Positions 8,239-16,370 of a DNA stretch of 64,000 bases are shown here, piece after piece. Source of the DNA: Sphingopyxis panaciterrae. Its GTDB lineage: Bacteria > Pseudomonadota > Alphaproteobacteria > Sphingomonadales > Sphingomonadaceae. The position numbers and the translations under genes were made by a program. The notes beneath the pieces were generated by a model. It was not told where the DNA came from, did not search any database, and saw nothing but the letters and a program-made list of their open reading frames with translations. Numbering within the stretch: position 1 is the stretch's first letter; every line of letters starts with the position of its first letter. The DNA is taken from positions 62,001 through 126,000 of the forward strand of contig NZ_JAASQN010000005.1 in assembly GCF_011762125.1 (NCBI RefSeq), in the 5' to 3' direction.

Positions 8239-8862
8239 ATGTCCAGCCACCGCCTCTTCGTTGCGCTGCGGCCGCCGCGCGCCATTCGCGACCAGTTGCT
8301 CGCCGCGATGCACGGCATTTCGGCCGCGCGCTGGCAGAACGACGACCAGCTCCACCTGACCCTGCGCTTCATCGGCGAGGTCGACCGCCACCGCGCCGAA
8401 GATATCGCCGCGGCACTCGGCAACCTGCATGCGCCCGCCGTCGCCGCCCGCCTCGCCGGCGTCGGGCTGTTCGAACGGAAAGGGTGCCCGCACACGGTCT
8501 GGGCGGGAGTCGAGCCGCTCGCATCGCTCACAGCGCTGCATCACAAGGTCGATCAATTGCTCGCACGCGTCGGCGTCGAGCGCGAAACCCGCACCTTCCA
8601 GCCGCACATCACGCTGGCGCGCCTCAATCGCACCGCAGGGCCGCTGGCCCCTTTCCTCGCGCTCCACGGCGACCTCATGAGCCCGTGCTTCGTCTTTACG
8701 CACGTCCTGCTCTACGAAAGCGAAATGGGGCACGGCGGGTCGCGTTATCACCCCGTCGCGCGCTACCCGCTCGATTCGGCCGAGGCGGCGGCAGTCACCA
8801 GCGCCGCGGCGACCGCGCTGACGTCGTCCCACGTCGCGGCAAAGCCGCCGTCGTCGCCATAA
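8239..8862 (+). CDS. thpR: RNA 2',3'-cyclic phosphodiesterase
   Basis: The protein is 207 aa from the ATG at 8239; an upstream ATG at 8203 adds 12 unlikely residues. Both 2H motifs are present: HLT (39-41, in DQLHLTLRFIG) and HIT (123-125, in FQPHITLARL), with the family spacing. The opening RLFVALRPP is typical of ThpR. The enzyme opens 2',3'-cyclic phosphate ends of RNA and can catalyse the reverse 2'-5' ligation. The last 100 bp (C-terminal about 33 residues, low complexity) overlap the convergent phosphatase gene, an unusually long tail overlap. Confidence 0.92.
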   Translation: MSSHRLFVALRPPRAIRDQLLAAMHGISAARWQNDDQLHLTLRFIGEVDRHRAEDIAAALGNLHAPAVAARLAGVGLFERKGCPHTVWAGVEPLASLTALHHKVDQLLARVGVERETRTFQPHITLARLNRTAGPLAPFLALHGDLMSPCFVFTHVLLYESEMGHGGSRYHPVARYPLDSAEAAAVTSAAATALTSSHVAAKPPSSP

Positions 8863-9269
8863 TAGGGGTCGGCGACGCTTTCGCCGGTCCGGCCCGGCAC
8901 CAGGTCGAGCATCAGCCGCAGTTCGGCCGTCGCATCGCCGGGCGCGAGCGCGAGCGCGTCGCGCAGGTTCGTGTCGTCGGCGGCGAGGATCAGGTCGAAC
9001 CGGCGGAAGTCACCGGGAACCAGCTGGCGCGCGCGCAGGCCGCCAATGTCCGCGCCGCGCCGCCGCGCTTCGGCCTGCGCGCGCCGGTCGGGCGGGTGGC
9101 CGACATGCCAGTCGCCGGTTCCCGCCGAATCGAGCGTGGCGTCGATGCCCGCCGCGGCGAACGCGGCGCGCGCGGCGCCTTCGGCCAGCGGCGAGCGGCA
9201 GATATTGCCGAGGCAGAGGAAGAGGATCGCGGGTTTCCGGGCTTCCCGATCGTTGCGCACATCATCCAT
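8763..9269 (-). CDS. Low-molecular-weight protein-tyrosine phosphatase
   Basis: The protein is 168 aa from the ATG at 9269, which has GGGGA about 8 bases upstream; a frame extension to 9335 is Arg/Lys-rich and unlikely. The P-loop CLGNICRS (Cys19 to Arg25) is the CX5R signature and DPYYG (Asp134) supplies the general acid. Family members dephosphorylate Tyr residues, in many bacteria on exopolysaccharide tyrosine kinases. No such kinase is adjacent. It overlaps thpR tail-to-tail by 100 bp, so the last third of each reading frame constrains the other. Confidence 0.93.
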   Translation of the reverse strand: MDDVRNDREARKPAILFLCLGNICRSPLAEGAARAAFAAAGIDATLDSAGTGDWHVGHPPDRRAQAEARRRGADIGGLRARQLVPGDFRRFDLILAADDTNLRDALALAPGDATAELRLMLDLVPGRTGESVADPYYGDDGGFAATWDDVSAVAAALVTAAASAESSG

Positions 9270-9374
9270 ATCATCATCCCCGATCAAAGTTGAACCGACT
9301 TTCAACTTGCGCCGCCGCCGCGCTCTGCTAGCCATGTCGCATAACAGATAATGGGCGAGGGAGAGGGTTGCCAG

Positions 9375-10973
9375 ATGGCCGAGGACGCGAGCCGAGACGA
9401 CGCAGCGCCTGAGCAGGCGCCGCCGCCCACCGCCAAGGCCAGCGGATATAGCTGGTATGTGCTGAGCGTGCTCGTCGTCGTCTATATCCTGAATTTCATC
9501 GACCGGCAGGTGATCAGCATCCTCGCGGTCGATATCAAGGCCGACCTCGGCCTGACCGACGCCGACATGGGCTTTCTGGGGGGCGCCGCCTTCGCGGTCT
9601 TCTATGCGCTGTTCGGCATCCCGCTCGGACGGCTCGCCGACAATTGGAGCCGGGTGAAATTGCTGTCGGTCGGCCTTGCCCTCTGGTCGACGATGACCGC
9701 CCTGTCGGGCTTCGCGCGCAACCAGGTCTCGCTATCCTTCGCCCGCATGGGCGTCGGGGTCGGCGAGGCCACCGCGAGCCCGACCGCCTATTCGCTGATC
9801 TCCGACTATTTCCCCAAGCGGCAGCGCGCCACCGCGCTCGCCATCTATTCGTCGGGCCTGTATCTCGGCGGCGGCGTCTCGTTGTTCATCGGCGCGGTGA
9901 TCGTCAAGACGTGGAACGACAGCTACCCGGCCGGCGGGCCCCTGGGACTCGTCGGCTGGCAGGCGGCGTTCCTCGCGGTCGGCATTCCCGGGCTGCTCGT
10001 CGCGCTGTGGGTCGCGACGTTGCGCGAGCCGGTTCGCGGCGCGATGGACGGCGTGGCGAGCCCGAGTTCGCCGGCCCCCTTTCGCGAATTTGTCCGCGAC
10101 CTGTCGACGATCGTGCCGCCCTTCACGCTGTTCGGCGCGGCACAGCGCGGCACGGCCGCCTTTGCGATCAACATCGGCTTTGCCGCCGCCATCGCTGCCT
10201 TCGCCTGGTGGATGATCCGCCTGACGGGCAACTTCCCGCAATGGACCGCCGTCGGCTTGGGCTATTATGCCGTATTCTCATGGGCCTGCACGCTCCGTTC
10301 GCGCGATCCCGCAACCTTCCGGCTGATCTGGGGAACCCCCGCGTTCATCTGCACCACGCTCGGCTACGGCCTCGTCAGCCTGGCGGCCTATGCGCTGGCC
10401 TTCTGGTCGGCACCCTATGCCGAAACGGTGCTGAAGCTGCCCAAGCAGGAACTGGCGTTCATATTGGGCGCGAACGGCGCGGTCGCCGGCTTTATCGGCG
10501 TCATCGCCGGCGGGCGGATCGCCGACGCGCTGCGCGCGCGCAATCCCGCCGGGCGAATCCTGACGATCATCTTCGGAGTCGTGGCGCCGATCATCCCGAT
10601 CTGGATCGGCTATACGACCGAAAATAGCACGCTATTCTATGTCATGAACTTCCTGGCCGGCATGTTCGGCGCCGCGGCGCTCGGCGCGGCGGCAGCCACG
10701 ACGCAGGATCTGGTCCTGCCGCGGATGCGCGGGACGGCGACGGCAGCGTTCTTCCTGGGAACGACGCTCGTCGGCCTGTCCTTCGGCCCCTATATGGTCG
10801 GGCAGATTTCCGATCTTGCCGGCACAATGATGGACGGCAAGCTGGTCGGCGATCTGCGCACCGGCATATTGTCGCTCATCGGTGTGGCGCCGATCGCGCT
10901 CGCGCTTCTGCTCTATGCCTATCGCGCGGTGCCGCAGGCCGAAGCAACGATCGTCGAGCGCGCCGGAGTATAA
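9375..10973 (+). CDS. MFS transporter, spinster-like
   Basis: The protein is 532 aa from the ATG at 9375, which is preceded by GAGAGGG at a 7-base spacing; 9351 is an in-frame ATG inside that ribosome site and is rejected. The segment NFIDRQVISILAVDIKADLGL in the first helix and GRLADNWSRVKLLSVG are typical of the spinster/hexuronate-like MFS branch common in sphingomonads. About twelve membrane helices are visible, with a long central loop (residues about 215-260). Substrate unknown. It starts divergently from the phosphatase gene with 105 bp between. Confidence 0.9.
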   Translation: MAEDASRDDAAPEQAPPPTAKASGYSWYVLSVLVVVYILNFIDRQVISILAVDIKADLGLTDADMGFLGGAAFAVFYALFGIPLGRLADNWSRVKLLSVGLALWSTMTALSGFARNQVSLSFARMGVGVGEATASPTAYSLISDYFPKRQRATALAIYSSGLYLGGGVSLFIGAVIVKTWNDSYPAGGPLGLVGWQAAFLAVGIPGLLVALWVATLREPVRGAMDGVASPSSPAPFREFVRDLSTIVPPFTLFGAAQRGTAAFAINIGFAAAIAAFAWWMIRLTGNFPQWTAVGLGYYAVFSWACTLRSRDPATFRLIWGTPAFICTTLGYGLVSLAAYALAFWSAPYAETVLKLPKQELAFILGANGAVAGFIGVIAGGRIADALRARNPAGRILTIIFGVVAPIIPIWIGYTTENSTLFYVMNFLAGMFGAAALGAAAATTQDLVLPRMRGTATAAFFLGTTLVGLSFGPYMVGQISDLAGTMMDGKLVGDLRTGILSLIGVAPIALALLLYAYRAVPQAEATIVERAGV

Positions 10974-11036
10974 GCGCTATTGCCAGCGGCGGCGGGCGAG
11001 GGTCGCCGCCGCCGCGGGTGCAACGTCACCTCGTCG

Positions 11037-11606
11037 TTAGCGGGCCGCCGGTAGCCGGATCACGCCGCAGGCGATGCGATCGCCGCTGTTGCCGCTGGGG
11101 TCGGTCCGGTAATCGTCGGCCTTGGCGTGAATGACGAAGGCGGCGCCATCGGCATCGAGCAATCCGCCCTCACCCGCCAATCGCGTCCCGACGAGGGTCA
11201 GCGTCGCGCGCCCGATCGTATCGGGTTCGACGACCAGATTCGGCATGTCGCCATGATGCGCCCCCATCGGATTGTCGCGACCGTGCTGCGCCCCGGTGGG
11301 GTTCCAGTGCGGACCCGCGCTGGTATATTTGGGGCCTTCGCACAGGCCCACGGCGTGGACGTGCATGCCATAGGTGCCCGCCGCAAAGCCGCGCGCGACG
11401 AGTTCGAGGCGCAGCCCGCTGCCATCCTTGAAGATGTCGACGCGGCCGCGGTCGACCCCGCGCGCGTCGGTCAATTGCGCGACGGCGTCGGGCTCGGGCA
11501 GTTTGGCGGACGATCCGCCCTTGCCCATACCGGCGCAGCCGGCAAGCGCCAGTGCGATCAGGCCGGTGGCCAGCAGCTTGCCGGTGCGGCGCGAATCGAT
11601 CCTCAT
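11037..11606 (-). CDS. sodC: Cu/Zn superoxide dismutase, lipoprotein
   Basis: The protein is 189 aa from the ATG at 11606 (GGGGAGC ribosome site). The N-terminus is a lipoprotein signal with lipobox LAGC (Cys24), so the enzyme should be membrane-anchored in the periplasm. Metal ligands are in place: His82 and His84 (GMHVHAVG), His100 (GPHWNP), His108, the HHGD segment (117-120) and His160 (VIHAKADDY). Cys89 and Cys180 can form the conserved disulfide. It converts superoxide to peroxide and oxygen, protecting the envelope. The neighbour ugd, 79 bp upstream on the same strand, is not obviously related in function. Confidence 0.93.
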   Translation of the reverse strand: MRIDSRRTGKLLATGLIALALAGCAGMGKGGSSAKLPEPDAVAQLTDARGVDRGRVDIFKDGSGLRLELVARGFAAGTYGMHVHAVGLCEGPKYTSAGPHWNPTGAQHGRDNPMGAHHGDMPNLVVEPDTIGRATLTLVGTRLAGEGGLLDADGAAFVIHAKADDYRTDPSGNSGDRIACGVIRLPAAR

Positions 11607-11685
11607 AACTTCTGCTCCCCGTGGATTGGCCGGCGCGCGAGGGCCGCATCCGCGACCTTCCGAGCCCTTCACCCGATGAATGCCC

Positions 11686-12996
11686 TTATTCGGCGCGCGT
11701 TCCAATAGCGATGTGACGAAAACCATGCCGCGCGACTTCGTCGCGGCGATAGATATTGCGCAGGTCGACGAACAATTTATCGGCCATGCTGCTGCCGAGC
11801 CGCGCCAGATCGAGCGCGCGAAAGGCGTCCCATTCGGTGATGATCGCGACCGCATGCGCGCCTTCTGCGGCGGCATAGGCGCTTTGCTTCATCTCGACAT
11901 CGGGCATCATCGGCGCCGCGATCTCCATCCCCTCGGGATCATAAGCGGTGACCCGCGCGCCGGCATCGAGCAAAGTCTGGACGATCGCAAGGCTGGGCGA
12001 ATCGCGCATGTCGTCGGTGTTCGGCTTGAAGGTCAGGCCAAGCAACGCAACGGTCTTGCCGCGTGCATTGCCGCCCATGGCCTGGATGATCTTGCGGCCC
12101 ATCGCCCGTTTGCGCAGGTCGTTCGCCTGCACCGTAGCCTCGACGAGGCGGAGCGGCACTTCATTGTCCTGCGCGGTCTTCAGCAGTGCCAGCGTGTCCT
12201 TCGGAAAGCAGCTGCCGCCATAGCCGGGACCGGCGTGGAGGAATTTGGCGCCGATGCGATTGTCGAGCCCGATCCCGCGCGCGACATCCTGCACCTCGGC
12301 GCCGACCGCTTCGCAGAGGTCGGCGATCTCGTTGATGAAGGTGATCTTGGTCGCGAGAAAGGCGTTAGCGGCATATTTGATCATCTCCGCCGTACGGCGG
12401 CGGGTGACGAGGATCGGCGCCTCGTTGAGGAAGAGCGGGCGATAGACTTCGCGCAGCACCGCCTCGCCCTGCGCATCCTCGGCGCCGATGACGATGCGGT
12501 CAGGGCGCTTGAAATCGCCGATCGCCGCGCCTTCGCGCAGGAATTCGGGGTTCGACGCGACGCTGTGCAGCCGTCCGGGCGCACCGTCACGCAGGATGCG
12601 TTCGACCTCGTCACCGGTACCGACGGGCACGGTCGACTTGGTCACGATCACGCAATCATGGTCGAGCGTCGCGGCCAGTTCCTCAGCGGCGCCGAAGACA
12701 TAGCTGAGATCGGCATGACCGTCGCCGCGGCGCGACGGCGTGCCGACGGCGATGAACACCGCGTCGGCCCCGGCGACCGCGGGGGCGAGATCGGTGGTGA
12801 AGGACAGCCGGCCCGCGGCGACATTCGCCGCGACGAGCGAATCGAGCCCGGGTTCGTAGATCGGCATCCGGCCCGCATTCAGCGCCTCGATCTTGCTCGC
12901 GTCCTTGTCGACACAAACGACGTCGTGCCCGAAATCCGAAAAGCAGGCTCCGGATACCAGGCCGACATATCCGGTTCCGATCATGGCAATTTTCAT
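11686..12996 (-). CDS. ugd: UDP-glucose 6-dehydrogenase
   Basis: The protein is 436 aa, normal length. It starts MKIAMIGTGYVGL, the NAD-binding GxGYVG loop, and carries the catalytic Cys263 in GPGYGGSCFPKD. The central helical domain and C-terminal UDP-binding domain follow in the usual order. It oxidises UDP-glucose twice to UDP-glucuronate, a precursor for acidic polysaccharides and for the glucuronic acid of sphingomonad glycosphingolipids. AAGGTG stands just before the ATG. It is monocistronic-looking, about 18 kb away from the capsule island that may use its product. Confidence 0.96.
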   Translation of the reverse strand: MKIAMIGTGYVGLVSGACFSDFGHDVVCVDKDASKIEALNAGRMPIYEPGLDSLVAANVAAGRLSFTTDLAPAVAGADAVFIAVGTPSRRGDGHADLSYVFGAAEELAATLDHDCVIVTKSTVPVGTGDEVERILRDGAPGRLHSVASNPEFLREGAAIGDFKRPDRIVIGAEDAQGEAVLREVYRPLFLNEAPILVTRRRTAEMIKYAANAFLATKITFINEIADLCEAVGAEVQDVARGIGLDNRIGAKFLHAGPGYGGSCFPKDTLALLKTAQDNEVPLRLVEATVQANDLRKRAMGRKIIQAMGGNARGKTVALLGLTFKPNTDDMRDSPSLAIVQTLLDAGARVTAYDPEGMEIAAPMMPDVEMKQSAYAAAEGAHAVAIITEWDAFRALDLARLGSSMADKLFVDLRNIYRRDEVARHGFRHIAIGTRAE

Positions 12997-13240
12997 GGGT
13001 CACCTTTGCTGTTGCGGGTCGGGTCCTTACGGGCATTAGCTTTGAAAAGCGATCATATCCTTTACAGCGCGGATACCGGGTGCCGGCATTGGCCGGCGGG
13101 GCGACGCCGTCGGTAACCGCCGCCCTGGTGCGTGATGAGGGGGAACGACCGGAAAGGGGTGGATACCAGATCTTCCCCCGGCCGCCATCGCGGCGGAGGC
13201 CGGGACGACATATTCGTAACGGTAGTTTCCTGTCCTTTTT

Positions 13241-13330
13241 CGTCATCCCGGGCTTGACCCGGGATCCCGCTTTTAAGGGCCCGGCAGTTTTCGACTTCAA
13301 GCGGGACCCCGGATCAAGTCCGGGGTGACG
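13241..13330. repeat. Alphaproteobacterial palindromic repeat, copy 2
   Basis: Two facing halves are present: CGTCATCCCGGGCTTGACCC... and ...GGATCAAGTCCGGGGTGACG. It is the inverted-order counterpart of 6654-6735. It lies in the gap between ugd and the exbD terminator. The remainder of that gap (12997-13240) shows no gene. Confidence 0.8.
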
Positions 13331-13401
13331 TGGTAAGAAAAGGTCCGCTTCCAACCCAGGCCGGACACCCCGACCCCGTATTTTACCCGCGCCCGAAAGG
13401 A

Positions 13402-13431
13402 AAAGGGCCGCGAATTGCTTCGCGGCCCTTT
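13402..13431 (-). terminator. Rho-independent terminator of the tonB-exbB-exbD operon
   Basis: A perfect 13-bp stem AAAGGGCCGCGAA (13402-13414) / TTCGCGGCCCTTT (13419-13431) has a 4-nt loop. On the minus strand it continues TTTTCCTTT. It lies 27 bp behind the last exbD stop. Confidence 0.9.
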
Positions 13432-13457
13432 CCGTCAGACACGTTCCAGATCGATGA

Positions 13458-13883
13458 TCAGAAAACGCGTCCATATTGTTCGTTGCCGACAAAACCCAGC
13501 TTGCCGACACCGCTGCGCTTGATCACCGCCATGACATTGTCGACGACGAAATAACGCGCGAAGGGATCGGGCTGAACCTGCAGTTCAGGCTCGACCGGCA
13601 ACGCCTTGGTCTGCTCGAGATAGTTCGCGAGCTGCGCCAGGTCGACCGGTGCGCCGTTCCAAGTGATCGTTCCCGCGGGATCGATCATGACCTTGTTCTT
13701 TTCCGGATCGACATTGTTCTTGGTGTCGGTCGGAACCGGCAAGTCGATCTTCACCGCGTGGGTCTGGACCGGAAGGGTGATGATGAACATGATGAGGAGC
13801 ACGAGCATGACGTCGATGAGCGGCGTCGTGTTCATTTCCATCATCGGTTCATTGTCGTCCCGATCGCCAACGGCCATGGACAT
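13458..13883 (-). CDS. exbD: ExbD/TolR-type biopolymer transport protein (second copy)
   Basis: The protein is 141 aa. A short cytoplasmic tail, one membrane helix (about 20-40) with the proton-path aspartate Asp24 in TTPLIDVMLVLL, and a periplasmic domain match ExbD. It is last gene of a four-gene operon, 35 bp after the first exbD. With ExbB it forms the proton-driven motor that energises TonB. The ribosome site AAGGA lies about 8 bases before the ATG. The two ExbDs share the helix but differ in the periplasmic part, so they may form mixed or alternative dimers. Confidence 0.93.
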   Translation of the reverse strand: MSMAVGDRDDNEPMMEMNTTPLIDVMLVLLIMFIITLPVQTHAVKIDLPVPTDTKNNVDPEKNKVMIDPAGTITWNGAPVDLAQLANYLEQTKALPVEPELQVQPDPFARYFVVDNVMAVIKRSGVGKLGFVGNEQYGRVF

Positions 13884-13918
13884 AGGATTATTCCTTCATT
13901 CCTGTGTGGACCGGCGCC

Positions 13919-14437
13919 TTAGAGACGGCCCAGCGTACCCGAGCCGGCAGCCGGTTCGGAAATGAACCCGATCTTCTGGAAACCGGCATATTGCATCGTG
14001 TAGATCACGCCGCCGATGCACTGGTACGGCGTGTTGATGTCGCCGCGAATGTGCACTTCGGGGAAATTTTCCTCGGTGATATTCTGCGGACCGCCGATAT
14101 CTTCGAGAAGCTGCTTCAGCTTGTCCTGTCCCTTTTCGAGCAGCTGGCGCGAATCGACCGGGGTCTGGCCCCAATAGACTTCGCACGCGGTGCTTTCGGG
14201 ATTGGGTTCGCCATCGCCGTCGGTATCAGCCGAGCGGACCGAAAGAAGGACGTTTTCGGGCTTCGTCGTCGTCGGCTCGAAAACCACGCCGGGCAGCTTG
14301 AGGTTCACCGTCTTCAAAACCACGGGAACCGTGATGAGGAAGATGATGAGCAGCACGAGCATGATATCCACGAGCGGCGTCGTGTTGATGTCGGACATCG
14401 GGGCATCTTCGCCCTTTGCGCCTGAACTCATCGCCAT
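13919..14437 (-). CDS. exbD: ExbD/TolR-type biopolymer transport protein (first copy, with insert)
   Basis: The protein is 172 aa, about 30 residues longer than its neighbour. The helix carries Asp24 in TTPLVDIMLVLL, the essential motor residue. The periplasmic domain contains an Asp-rich insert (residues about 69-80, DTDGDGEPNP) that resembles a calcium-loop composition, and two cysteines (Cys85, Cys140) that could form a disulfide. Role: ExbB-ExbD motor for TonB. A tandem pair of ExbDs after ExbB is a common sphingomonad/xanthomonad arrangement. Confidence 0.92.
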   Translation of the reverse strand: MAMSSGAKGEDAPMSDINTTPLVDIMLVLLIIFLITVPVVLKTVNLKLPGVVFEPTTTKPENVLLSVRSADTDGDGEPNPESTACEVYWGQTPVDSRQLLEKGQDKLKQLLEDIGGPQNITEENFPEVHIRGDINTPYQCIGGVIYTMQYAGFQKIGFISEPAAGSGTLGRL

Positions 14438-14568
14438 AGGATTAGCATCCTGTCACTAAATTGTCTGTCATGGATCCGGGCGATCCGCCATCGGCGTGCC
14501 GCCCCGTCCAGCGGACCCCGCCCCCCACCGTTGCGGCGGATGGGCGGGGATCCAAATCATCGGCCCTG

Positions 14569-15384
14569 TCAGGCCTTCTTCGGCGCGGCGGCCGGAGCAG
14601 CCTTTGCCGGAGCGGCCAGAACCGCCGGCTTCACCTGGCCACCCGACATGATCGAACCGAGCACGTCGTTCGAGAAGGTCGAGAGGCGACGCGCGATCGA
14701 CTTGTTGCGACTCTGCAGCCAGTTGAACGCGAGCACCGCGGGAACCGCCACGATCAGACCGATGGCGGTCATGATCAGTGCTTCACCGACCGGACCGGCA
14801 ACGGTGTCGATCGAGGCCTGGCCCGATGCACCGATCTTCACGAGGGCGCGAAGAATACCGATAACGGTACCGAACAGGCCGACGAACGGCGCGGTCGAAC
14901 CCACGGTCGCGAGGAAGGCGAGGCCGCCGTTGAGCTTCGAGTTGATGTGGTTCTGCGAACGCTCGAGCGTGCCGTGCATCCAGTCATGCGCTTCGACGGG
15001 GTCGGTCAGCTTGTTATGCTCTTCGTTGGCGCGCAGGCCGTCTTCGACGACCTGGCGATAGGCGCTGTTCTTTTCGAGCTTCGCGGCACCGTCGGCGAGC
15101 GTCGGGGCGCGCCAGAAATTGGCGTCGACCGCCTTGCCCTGGCCGATGACCTTATTCTGTTCGAACAGCTTGGTGAACAGGATGTAGAGCGTGCCGATGA
15201 ACATGATCAGCAGGACGAGGAAGGTGACCTGCGACACGATGCCGCCTTCGCACAAAGCGGGGACGAGACCGTAGGGGTTCTGGCCCTCTTCCTTGACGCA
15301 CATCGACGCCGGCATCAGGCTGAGGCCGACATCGTGAGCAGCTGCCGGCGCCGCAGCGGCGGCATTTGCGATCAGATTAAACAT
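14569..15384 (-). CDS. exbB: ExbB/TolQ/MotA-type proton channel protein
   Basis: The protein is 271 aa with membrane helices at about 51-72, 153-182 and 200-223 and a large cytoplasmic loop between the first two, as in ExbB. The segment GSTAPFVGLFGTVIGI is the family hallmark around the proton path. The N-terminus has extra periplasmic residues with two cysteines (29, 45). It forms the pentameric stator around ExbD. A GC-rich stem (14516-14523 with 14542-14549) in the 131-bp gap before exbD could lower downstream expression, fitting the higher ExbB stoichiometry; this is inference. Confidence 0.94.
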   Translation of the reverse strand: MFNLIANAAAAAPAAAHDVGLSLMPASMCVKEEGQNPYGLVPALCEGGIVSQVTFLVLLIMFIGTLYILFTKLFEQNKVIGQGKAVDANFWRAPTLADGAAKLEKNSAYRQVVEDGLRANEEHNKLTDPVEAHDWMHGTLERSQNHINSKLNGGLAFLATVGSTAPFVGLFGTVIGILRALVKIGASGQASIDTVAGPVGEALIMTAIGLIVAVPAVLAFNWLQSRNKSIARRLSTFSNDVLGSIMSGGQVKPAVLAAPAKAAPAAAPKKA

Positions 15385-15445
15385 GCTGGTTATTCCCTCT
15401 CAAAGAATAAAATTTGGTCAAAACTATGTGGGGAGACCCCGCGCC

Positions 15446-16102
15446 TCAGCGCGGAATCTGCCACCGGATACGATTGCTGTAGCTCCCGCCCGTGGGGTTG
15501 CCCGCACGGTCCTTGCCGGGATTGAAACGGCCGCGACGCTGAATCAGCTTGCAGGTTTCGGCATCGAGGTCGGCATGGCCGCTCGACGACGTCACGTCGC
15601 AAGAAGTGATCCGGCCATCGGCACCATAGGTAACGCGGAAACCGGTCGTGCCTTCACGCTCTTCGCGCATGGCCCGTGCCGGATAGTCGTCGTTCGTCGC
15701 CCAGCGACCCGGATTGCCCTTCGGCGTACCGGCCTGGGAAAGGTCGGGAGCCGGCGGCGGGGCCGGCGGGGCCGGCGGCGTGTAGACCGGCGGCGGCGGC
15801 AGCCGCGGCGGCGTCGGCACCGACTGGACCGTGTTGGTCGTCACCGGCGGCGGAATCGGCGACGGCGGCGTCACCACCGGCGGCGGCGGCGGCAACTTGT
15901 TGTCCGGCGGCGGCGGCGGAGGCGGCTCCTCCGGCGGCGGCGGCTCTTCAACGTCCACCACGTCCAATTTTTCGGCAAGCTTCTTGACGATACTGATGTT
16001 CAAACCATTTACCAGGCCATAGCCCAGTACTGCCGTGAACAGACCAACCAAGACAATTGCCACTACCCTGTTTTTAGGGTCGACATTATCACCATAAGCC
16101 AT
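15446..16102 (-). CDS. tonB: TonB energy-transducing protein
   Basis: The protein is 218 aa. One N-terminal membrane helix (13-32) is followed by a proline-rich periplasmic span (about 52-120, runs of up to seven prolines) and a C-terminal TonB domain (140-218, YPARAMREEREGTTGFRV onwards). It reaches across the periplasm to pull on TonB-dependent receptors such as the one at 55699-57969. It is first gene of tonB-exbB-exbD-exbD. No Fur-box-like palindrome was seen upstream. Two cysteines in the C-terminal domain (SCDV and ETCKL) are typical of the sphingomonad form. Confidence 0.95.
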   Translation of the reverse strand: MAYGDNVDPKNRVVAIVLVGLFTAVLGYGLVNGLNISIVKKLAEKLDVVDVEEPPPPEEPPPPPPPDNKLPPPPPVVTPPSPIPPPVTTNTVQSVPTPPRLPPPPVYTPPAPPAPPPAPDLSQAGTPKGNPGRWATNDDYPARAMREEREGTTGFRVTYGADGRITSCDVTSSSGHADLDAETCKLIQRRGRFNPGKDRAGNPTGGSYSNRIRWQIPR

Positions 16103-16370
16103 TCAGGGACGACGCTCCTTGCTAGATCATCCTGACACCAATCCGCACCATCGGGTTCGGTTGCCAAATGCCCGGATGATTTCCGATGCGTTCCGCGAGA
16201 CCCGATAGCGTGGCATCCGGCTGTTTATGTTCTTGCCGGACGCTTCGGGCCCGTCCTATCGCGGTGGCGGCAAGTTCGCAAACCCTTTATCAGCGGTTAA
16301 TGTGCCCCGTCCCATGGTGGGGCTTCGAACATCGCTACCGGTGTCACAGATGATGGAAAGAGACTTGACC

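Noticed and set aside
16103-16370. Fur box or iron-regulated operator ahead of tonB
   Set aside because: No GATAATGATAATCATTATC-like palindrome was found by eye on either strand.
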